From the NCBI GenBank assembly GCA_030744095.1, contig JASLRF010000632.1, positions 1-14,708 on the forward strand: a DNA stretch of 14,708 nt, read 5' to 3'. The DNA comes from Pirellulaceae bacterium (lineage in GTDB: Bacteria > Planctomycetota > Planctomycetia > Pirellulales > Pirellulaceae). Below the pieces are notes generated by a model. The model was not told the origin of the DNA and did no database searches. It was given only the letters and a program-made list of their open reading frames with translations. This document shows positions 6,775-12,356 of this stretch, in pieces. Each line of letters starts with the position of its first letter. Position 1 is the first letter of the stretch. The translations under genes were made by a program, and so were the position numbers.

Positions 6775-7452
6775 TCAAGACCCGACCTTCAGACCGAATT
6801 CTCGCCAGGCCTGCGGCACCGGCGCGACCACCTCGACGGGTGTCTTCAGAACGGGGTGTTCGAAGGTCAAACTCCGTGCGTGGAGGGCGATGCCGCTAGG
6901 AAATTTGCGCCTCGAATCGTATTTTCGATCGCCCAAGACTGGAACACCGTGGTGAGAGAGTTGGACGCGAATTTGGTGCTTGCGACCCGTTAACAACTCA
7001 ATTTCAACCAAAACCGCGCCGGTCACGCGGCGTATCGTTCTATAGGTCAGACGAGCTTCCTGGGAATCTGGGTGCGAACTTGTGGTGATGTGCATTCGCC
7101 GGTGGCGCTCGTCGTGTCGCAGCCAATCGACCAACGTCGCTTCTAGCGGATTGGGCTGCTTTTCGAGCAGCGTCCAGTAGCATTTCCGAACACTGCGTTC
7201 GCGAAATTGCTTCGTCAAACGCGCTGCCGCCTTCGATGTTCGCGCAATCACGACAGCCCCCGTCACCGGGGCATCCAACCTGCTGACGATTCCCAGATAG
7301 ACGTTGCCGGGCTTATTGTATTTCTGCTTGATGTACTGCCTTGCAGCCGTCAACAAGCTTGGCTCGCCCTCCGGAACTCCCATCGTTGGCAAATGGGCAG
7401 GCTTGTCGACGACCAGCAGATGGTTGTCTTCATGCAACACGGAGAATAGCAT
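6775..7452 (-). CDS. RluA-family RNA pseudouridine synthase, 225 aa
   Basis: The enzyme isomerises specific uridines in rRNA or tRNA to pseudouridine. Visible motifs in order: HEDNHLLVVDKPAHLPT (residues 7-23), the catalytic motif SRLDAPVTGAVV with D60, and LLTGRKHQIRVQLSHHGVPV in the C-terminal half of the catalytic domain. It is a compact single-domain form without an N-terminal S4 domain, near the length of E. coli RluA (219 aa). The residue before the catalytic RLD is Ser rather than the common His, which I take as a subfamily variant. The ATG at 7452 starts directly at the first strand; no strong ribosome site is seen. It is convergent with the gene ending at 6692 and divergent from maf (82 bp). 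Which uridine is modified cannot be told. Confidence 0.9.
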   Translation of the reverse strand: MLFSVLHEDNHLLVVDKPAHLPTMGVPEGEPSLLTAARQYIKQKYNKPGNVYLGIVSRLDAPVTGAVVIARTSKAAARLTKQFRERSVRKCYWTLLEKQPNPLEATLVDWLRHDERHRRMHITTSSHPDSQEARLTYRTIRRVTGAVLVEIELLTGRKHQIRVQLSHHGVPVLGDRKYDSRRKFPSGIALHARSLTFEHPVLKTPVEVVAPVPQAWREFGLKVGS

Positions 7453-7534
7453 TTGGCGGTAACCGAAAAACCGAACGTGAACGTGGCGATTGCGGACGCC
7501 ACAGCAAGCCTAATGACGAAATCCAAGTGACATC

Positions 7535-8116
7535 ATGACAACTGCGGACATGAAGCTGGTCTTGGCCAGCCAATCGCCCCGCCGTCGGGAATTGCTGCAA
7601 TTGGCTGGCTATTCGTTCGAGGTGATGCCCCCCCGAGATGGAGCCGAGTGTGGCAGCATGACCCGCGAGTCGCCGCAGGAATTGGTCGCGAGGTTAGCCT
7701 ACCAGAAAGCAGCCGATGTCGCAGGGCGCTGCGGCCAAGCGATTGTCATCGGTTGCGACACAGTGGCCGAGTGCGATGGCCAGATTCTTGGCAAGCCAAC
7801 CGATCGAAACCATGCGCGGCAGATGCTGAAACTACTGAGCGGTCGTACGCACCACGTATACAGTGGACTTTGCTTGTGGCGTAATCCCGAGATGAAGACC
7901 TTGGTCAAAGTTGAAGCAACGAAGCTTCAGATGTACGAATTGTCTGACAAAAAGTTAGAAAAACACCTCGAGAGCGACAGGTGGCAGGGCAAGGCCGGTG
8001 CCTTCGGATTCCAGGACGGACTGGAGTGGGTGAAGATCGTTGTTGGCAGCGAATCAAACGTGGTCGGCCTGCCGATGGAGTTGTTTGCGAAAATGCTCGC
8101 TGAGATTTCCAGCTAG
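7535..8116 (+). CDS. maf: Maf-family nucleoside triphosphate pyrophosphatase, 193 aa
   Basis: Maf proteins hydrolyse non-canonical or excess nucleoside triphosphates to monophosphates and pyrophosphate. The sequence shows the N-terminal signature LVLASQSPRRRELL (residues 8-21), ESPQELVARLAYQKA, the catalytic region VIGCDTVAECDGQILGKP with D75, and WQGKAGAFGFQDGL near residues 150-163. The KAGA-x-G-x-Q element resembles the YhdE-type (dTTP/UTP) branch more than the YceF-type (m7GTP) branch. ATG 7535 and ATG 7550 are both possible starts; the family usually begins just before KLVLAS, so the shorter form (188 aa) is a real alternative. Neither has a strong ribosome site. It is divergent from the pseudouridine synthase gene. 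Length and motifs are normal. Confidence 0.92.
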   Translation: MTTADMKLVLASQSPRRRELLQLAGYSFEVMPPRDGAECGSMTRESPQELVARLAYQKAADVAGRCGQAIVIGCDTVAECDGQILGKPTDRNHARQMLKLLSGRTHHVYSGLCLWRNPEMKTLVKVEATKLQMYELSDKKLEKHLESDRWQGKAGAFGFQDGLEWVKIVVGSESNVVGLPMELFAKMLAEISS

Positions 8117-8184
8117 TGCTCTGTCAAGGCTGAGCATCTGGGTGTCGAGTCTGATTGTCGTGGTGAGCTCCGCAAACCAAACGA

Positions 8185-8203
8185 TTGATCGCGGAGCGAT
8201 CAA
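8185..8203. terminator. Perfect 8-bp hairpin downstream of maf
   Basis: TTGATCGC-GGA-GCGATCAA forms an 8-bp perfect stem with a 3-nt loop, 69 bp after the maf stop. No T-run follows on the plus strand. On the minus strand it is followed by a moderately T-rich stretch (TCGTTTGGTTTG), so it could end transcripts coming from the M20 gene. It is a terminator or a short regulator palindrome; unproven. Confidence 0.4.
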
Positions 8204-8346
8204 CGGCTATCTCGCCAGGCGACCATTCCTCTTCCACCCAAAAATCAAAAATTGACACTGCACTAGAAAGCTTGTTTCAGGTTCTTCTCTACAAATGAGT
8301 CAACTTCTCAGTGACGGGCACCGACCGCAGGTTGGTCGGGGAGCGC

Positions 8347-8395
8347 GTCGCCGCAACCGAGCGACAGGTCGCGTCGGTCCGAGGCACGCACTCGC
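8347..8395 (-). repeat. 49-bp dispersed repeat, copy B (inverted relative to copy A)
   Basis: Read on the minus strand this 49-bp block matches 10870-10918 read on the plus strand at 42 of 49 positions without gaps. An exact shared core of 18 bp covers 8347-8364. It lies 14 bp beyond the stop of the M20 gene and reads in the same direction as that gene. Its centre can form a GCGAC-CT-GTCGC hairpin. The 293-bp gap 8117-8409 otherwise holds only the hairpin at 8185-8203. It resembles a REP-like extragenic palindromic element. Confidence 0.75.
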
Positions 8396-8409
8396 CCGCA
8401 CCGCCACGC

Positions 8410-9870
8410 TCAACGGATCTTCCGCGGTGGTGCCTGGCCATCTGGAATGAAGCTGAAGTACGTGCGTGCCTCCATGCGTTGTTGCCAGTCGCCCCGTGCG
8501 GCGGCCAGCAGTTTTGGATCTTCGTACAAGTCAATCGCCGTGACAGCCAACGCTTTGGCAGCATAGATGATGCCCTTTTCACCGATTGTCGAGCCAATGC
8601 TCGCTACGTTCTGCCAACTGTGACCCGGGCTTTTTGCGATCAGGCACGAAGTTCGAAGTCCGCCTGTCGGCACGCGCCAACTGATGTCGCCAACGTCCGT
8701 CGAACCCTTGCTGGGATCTGTTCCCACCGCGGCACGGTGAATTCGTTCGTCAATTGCCAATGGAAACTCGGTGCCAAACTGCGCAGTCAACGGAGCTTGC
8801 AGTCGACGAGCGAATTCGATTTCCTTGTCGTCAAAGGCGGGTGCGCCGATACGTTGCAGGTTCTTCGTGATCAGATCGGACAACGGCGCGTTCACGATGA
8901 TCTCATGACAATCGGTATCGATTGCAACCGACAAGTTCGTACGCGTCATCAGAGCCGCGCCCTTGGCGATGTCCTGCAGCCAGCGAAAATTGTATTCGAC
9001 ATCTTTGTGCCCGTCGGCGCGGACGAAGTACCACACCGTTGCGGTCGGCGGCACGACGTTGGGTTGCCCGCCACCGTCAGTAATCACGTAGTGCAGCCGC
9101 GCGTCTTCTTTTAGATGTTCTCGCATGAAATTCGCGCCCACGTTCATTAATTCGACCGCGTCAAGCGCGCTGCGACCGCTCTCCGGGCTGACCGAGGCGT
9201 GCGAAGGCGTGCCAGCGAAGGTGAACTTGGCCGAAACTAAGGCCTTCGAACTTCCACTCCAGGCTTCATTGCGATTGCCTGGATGCCAATGCAGACAGAC
9301 GTCCAAGTCGTCGAACTGTCCGTCGAGCGTCATGTAGACTTTGCCGATGACGGTCTCCTCCGCGGGCGTTCCGTACAGGCGGATCGTCCCTGAAATGTCA
9401 TGTTTCTCGAGAACCCCTTTAACGGCCAATGCCGCTCCAACCGCACCCGCGCCTAACCCGCTGTGTCCGCACGCGTGTCCGGCTCCACCCTCTGTGACCG
9501 CCTCGCGCCGGGGCACGACCTGTTGAGACATCCCGGGCAGCGCGTCGTATTCGGCCAAAATGCCTATGATCGGACGTCCGCTGCCGTAACTAGCCACGAA
9601 CGCTGTCGGCATGTCAGCCACGCCCTCCTTGACCGCAAAACCAGCTTCCTTTAATTGACCAACAAGCAGTGCGCTCGACTTTCGTTCTTGCAAGCCGACC
9701 TCGGCCAGTTCCCACAGTGTTCGGTTCGTGGCCTTGATCTGTTCGGCCCGCCGCTGGACATCAGCCACGGCGGACTTCTGCGATGGCCGCAATGACGTGT
9801 CGTCGGCATAAGCCACAAACGCGTTGGAAAAAACAGTTAGCGTCAACAACAGGATTTGCGGGCCGCGCAT
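8410..9870 (-). CDS. Secreted M20-family amidohydrolase (AbgB-like), 486 aa
   Basis: This is a zinc-dependent amide hydrolase of the M20D/aminoacylase-amidohydrolase group, most like p-aminobenzoyl-glutamate hydrolase subunit B; the substrate is unknown. Residues 1-22 are a signal peptide ending AYA-DD, so it probably acts in the periplasm. Motifs in order: IIGILAEYDALPG (101-113), GHACGHSGLGAGAVG with metal-ligand positions H132, C134 and H136, YGTPAEET with E171/E172, and LHWHPGN with H194/H196. Then come GTPSHAS in the inserted dimerisation domain, and STDVGDISW and SPGHSWQ near the C-terminus. All expected metal and base residues seem present. The ATG at 9870 has GGAG 7 bp upstream. It is divergent from the PIG-L deacetylase (156-bp gap), suggesting a shared amide-substrate pathway, though that is inference. 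Export is unusual, since AbgB itself is cytoplasmic. Confidence 0.88.
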   Translation of the reverse strand: MRGPQILLLTLTVFSNAFVAYADDTSLRPSQKSAVADVQRRAEQIKATNRTLWELAEVGLQERKSSALLVGQLKEAGFAVKEGVADMPTAFVASYGSGRPIIGILAEYDALPGMSQQVVPRREAVTEGGAGHACGHSGLGAGAVGAALAVKGVLEKHDISGTIRLYGTPAEETVIGKVYMTLDGQFDDLDVCLHWHPGNRNEAWSGSSKALVSAKFTFAGTPSHASVSPESGRSALDAVELMNVGANFMREHLKEDARLHYVITDGGGQPNVVPPTATVWYFVRADGHKDVEYNFRWLQDIAKGAALMTRTNLSVAIDTDCHEIIVNAPLSDLITKNLQRIGAPAFDDKEIEFARRLQAPLTAQFGTEFPLAIDERIHRAAVGTDPSKGSTDVGDISWRVPTGGLRTSCLIAKSPGHSWQNVASIGSTIGEKGIIYAAKALAVTAIDLYEDPKLLAAARGDWQQRMEARTYFSFIPDGQAPPRKIR

Positions 9871-10026
9871 GACAGTCTCCGATTGAAAGTTCGAACCGAG
9901 TTCTCCGACGCCCCGTGCCCGGGCTTCAACCGTATCCCAGCGGGCGCCTATTCAAAGCGAGTTCCATTATGTAACCTCGTTCCCACAGTCGCAACGAAGT
10001 CCGCACATCCGTCAGGAGTTCGCTCC

Positions 10027-10845
10027 ATGCCCACCGAACCGCTCAGGATGCTTGTGCTAGGTGCCCACCCCGACGACGCAGAATTTCATGCGGGTGGCCT
10101 GATCACGATCTACCGGCAACTTGGGCACACAGTAAAAATCGTCTCGGTGACCAACGGCGCGGCCGGACATCACGCGTTGAGCGCCGAAGAACTTGCCGCC
10201 GTACGCCAACAAGAGGCCCAAGCCGTGGCCGAGTTGACGGGGGTCGTGTTCGACGTCTGGGATTTTCCGGATGGCCAATTGCAGCCAACTCTGGAAGTCC
10301 GCCACCGGATCATACGTGAGATCCGCATATTTAAGCCGGACCTAGTGCTGACGCACCGAACCAATGACTATCACCCGGATCACCGGGCCGTCGGGCAAGC
10401 CGTTCAAGATGCTTCCTACATGGTGACTGTACCGTTGAGCGTTGCGGACGTTCCAGCGCTACGTAGCGACCCTGTCGTCGCATACATGGCAGATCTGTTC
10501 ACCAAACCTTGTCCTCTCGCGCCCGATATCGTCATCGACGTGTCGGCACATTTTGACGCGATTGTCGGGATGCTCGACTGCCATCATTCCCAGGTCTATC
10601 AATGGCTGCCCTACAACAAGGGTGTGTTGGATGACGTGCCCACCGAGCCATCTGAACGTCGAAAATGGCTGGCCGCGTGGTTTGCGGAACGACCACGTTC
10701 GGTTGCGGACCGATTTCGCGAGGCCTTGGTCGCGGCCTTTGGCGATGCCGGCAGTACGATCGAGATGGCCGAAGCCTACGAGATCAGTGAATACGCTGCC
10801 GGACTCGACAGTCAGCAGCGGGAACGTCTGTTTCCGGTTCGCTGA
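10027..10845 (+). CDS. PIG-L/LmbE-family N-acetyl-sugar deacetylase, 272 aa
   Basis: The family removes N-acetyl groups from glucosamine-type conjugates by a zinc hydrolase mechanism (examples: PIG-L, MshB, BshB). The zinc motif is AHPDDAEFHAGG (residues 13-24) with H14, D16 and D17; the second half of the site is DYHPDHRAVGQA with H116-P-D-H119. A further conserved region is GMLDCHHSQV with H187. There is no signal peptide or membrane span, so it is cytoplasmic. The frame is open back to 9856, but ATG 10027 has an excellent AGGAG (10014-10018) 8 bp upstream and begins just before the first strand, so it is chosen. It is divergent from the secreted M20 amidohydrolase. The true substrate (bacillithiol-like, lipid-linked or free amino sugar) cannot be told. 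Confidence 0.9.
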   Translation: MPTEPLRMLVLGAHPDDAEFHAGGLITIYRQLGHTVKIVSVTNGAAGHHALSAEELAAVRQQEAQAVAELTGVVFDVWDFPDGQLQPTLEVRHRIIREIRIFKPDLVLTHRTNDYHPDHRAVGQAVQDASYMVTVPLSVADVPALRSDPVVAYMADLFTKPCPLAPDIVIDVSAHFDAIVGMLDCHHSQVYQWLPYNKGVLDDVPTEPSERRKWLAAWFAERPRSVADRFREALVAAFGDAGSTIEMAEAYEISEYAAGLDSQQRERLFPVR

Positions 10846-10869
10846 TGATACGTCATGAGACGCCGGCTA

Positions 10870-10918
10870 GCGAGACTGTGCCCCGGACCGATCCGAGCTA
10901 TCGCTCGGTTGCGGCGAC
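10870..10918 (+). repeat. 49-bp dispersed repeat, copy A
   Basis: This is the partner of copy B (8347-8395) in inverted orientation: 42/49 identical, ungapped, with an identical 18-bp stretch at 10901-10918. It lies 24 bp after the PIG-L stop and reads in the gene's direction, as copy B does for the M20 gene. It contains the hairpin CCGAGC-TATC-GCTCGG (10893-10908). In copy B the central bases differ but can still pair. It may serve as a transcript end or as a dispersed element. Confidence 0.75.
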
Positions 10919-10927
10919 CCGCACGTT

Positions 10928-10977
10928 GTGGGCCGGTCTCCCGACTTCGTTTTGGGCCAGTCTCCCGACCGGCCCAC
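10928..10977. repeat. Inverted plus direct repeat cluster
   Basis: The arms GTGGGCCGGTC (10928-10938) and GACCGGCCCAC (10967-10977) are perfect inverted repeats of 11 bp with a 28-nt loop. Inside and overlapping, a 17-bp direct repeat, TGGGCCgGTCTCCCGAC at 10929-10945 and TGGGCCaGTCTCCCGAC at 10953-10969, differs at one position with a 24-bp period. It follows copy A of the 49-bp repeat by 9 bp and may be part of the same composite element. No T-run follows, so a simple terminator is unlikely. Confidence 0.65.
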
Positions 10978-11420
10978 GTTCGGAGGGAAGGTAAGTCGTG
11001 ATTCGCCACAACATGTAGTGTCGTACTCGGGTAGGGCATTTGGGCCGCGCAGAACTCCGCCCTCTCCACAAATCACGCCTCGCTGAGGCCCCTGGCGGGC
11101 TTCCTCCGAACGACTTATGTACCCAGGCCGATGCGAATTCGAGCAGAACCCGCGAAAACAACACGTATATCGCCTCGACGGGTGCGCGAAATTGGCGTCT
11201 CGCAGCGGCATTTCCTCGGTTCAGCGGCGACGACGTCAGACAATGCTGCAATGATTCCTTCCCAGGAATTGTGGCCGGAGGTTGGCGAAACCGGGCCATT
11301 GGACAATAATGGGTTATCGAACGAAAACTCCAAATCACCTTCGGTTTGGCCCAAAACGAGCTCCCGCGACATTTCCCGCCCCAAAATAACTCAACTGCTT
11401 TGATCGCGGTGCCGAATTGC

Positions 11421-12356
11421 ATGTCCCGATCAATGGGAGAGACTCCACTGAATGCTTCCGTTCGAAATCTCGGAATTGTGACGATGGTCGCGCTGGTCGC
11501 GCTGCGAATTGGCATCGGCCTTCATTTCTATCGCGAAGGTGCCGCCAAGATCCGGGACCCCAAACCCTACTCGGCTGGATTCCTTGGCAACGCCAAAGGC
11601 TGGCTGGCCCCCATGTTTCACAACCTGGTCTGGGATGCCGACGGTGTCGCCCGTCTCGATCTCGAGCAAACCACACAGATTTGGGACGAATTTCATGTGC
11701 GTGCAGGGCAACGCTTCGACTTTGACGAAGCGCAGAAAAAGAACGCACAGAAGACCTTCGAGACCCGCGTGGGACAGTTGAATTGGTTCTTGGATAATCA
11801 CGCCAGCGAAGTCAAGGAGTATCGCAATGGCCTGGTCCGTCGTTCGAAGAACCTCACCGACTCGGCGCGCACCGAGGTCACTTCATTGAAAAGCCAGCTC
11901 GCTCGCATGGACGGCGACATGGCATCCCTGAGAAGGGACCTCGTGCCCCCCATCGACCAACTTTGGCTCGGTTACGAACGCGACATCAATGCAATTGCAA
12001 CGGACGAACAACGGCGTGGCGGACCGCAGTCGATCCCCAAGCCTGGCCGGCGGTTTCTTGATTCAGAGTCCATCGACGGGATCATCCGATATTTTGACGT
12101 TACTATCGGTGTGCTGTTAATCTTGGGATTATTTACGCGTCCAACTGCGATTGTCGGCGCTTGCTTCTTGGCGTCGGTGATCGCATCGCAATGGCCCGGT
12201 TCGTCGGGTGCCGTGCCCGTCTGGCCTCAGTTCATTGAAATGCTTGGACTTGTCGTGCTGGCGGCAGTCGGGGCAGGCCAAGTCGCAGGATTGGACTGCT
12301 TTCTGAGTCCGATATGTCGTTGGTGCTGCCGACCAAAACAAGGAAACGAATCATGA
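11421..12356 (+). CDS. DoxX-like membrane protein with ~180-residue inserted domain, 311 aa
   Basis: The protein has one span near residues 17-38 (VALVALRIGIGLHFYREGAAKI), then a long hydrophilic insert (about 41-218). Three more spans follow near 224-240, 242-257 and 272-292. The first span with GLHFYREGAAK and the later FDVTIGVLLILGLFTRPTA are typical of DoxX/SURF4-type four-helix proteins, which have been linked to quinone or thiol redox steps. The insert begins DPKPYSAGFLGNAKG and contains a charged, helix-prone region (about 100-175) that may be coiled coil. The start is uncertain: 11421 (ATG) is used, 11433 and 11346 are in frame, and none has a clear ribosome site. Its stop overlaps the start of the oxidoreductase gene in an ATGA (12353-12356), so translation is probably coupled and the products are likely partners. 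Confidence 0.75.
   Translation: MSRSMGETPLNASVRNLGIVTMVALVALRIGIGLHFYREGAAKIRDPKPYSAGFLGNAKGWLAPMFHNLVWDADGVARLDLEQTTQIWDEFHVRAGQRFDFDEAQKKNAQKTFETRVGQLNWFLDNHASEVKEYRNGLVRRSKNLTDSARTEVTSLKSQLARMDGDMASLRRDLVPPIDQLWLGYERDINAIATDEQRRGGPQSIPKPGRRFLDSESIDGIIRYFDVTIGVLLILGLFTRPTAIVGACFLASVIASQWPGSSGAVPVWPQFIEMLGLVVLAAVGAGQVAGLDCFLSPICRWCCRPKQGNES

Larger units (their letters stand above)
10846..11420. other. Gene-free intergenic stretch, 575 bp, repeat-rich at its left end
   Basis: No convincing protein is encoded here. Open frames exist on both strands, including a 205-codon minus frame from 10898 to 11515. Their translations lack any recognisable pattern, have no good start, and run through the repeats and into the DoxX-like gene. 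Contents seen: the 49-bp repeat, the inverted/direct repeat cluster, a GCCTC-GCT-GAGGC hairpin (11077-11089), and CGTTCGGAGG at 10977-10986 mirrored in inverse at 11103-11112. The right part (about 11130-11420) should hold the promoter of the DoxX-Gfo operon, but I could not pick a convincing -35/-10 pair. Confidence 0.6.

Noticed and set aside
8252..8257. TTGACA -35-like hexamer after maf
   Set aside because: No -10 at a proper distance and no plus-strand gene downstream.
8311..9114. 267-codon plus-strand frame
   Set aside because: Antisense shadow of the M20 gene; its N-terminal part is translation of repeat copy B.
9975..9986. CCTCGTTCCCAC next to the PIG-L start, like one half of an inverted repeat
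   Set aside because: The complementary half is not found nearby, so no hairpin or repeat can be supported.
9856..10026. 57-codon N-terminal extension of the PIG-L protein
   Set aside because: It overlaps the start of the divergent M20 gene, and a strong AGGAG site supports ATG 10027 instead.
10898..11515. 205-codon open frame on the minus strand between PIG-L and the DoxX-like gene
   Set aside because: It overlaps the 5' part of the DoxX-like gene, runs through the repeats, has no ribosome site and no family-like pattern. Its C-terminal end is simply the 49-bp repeat translated.
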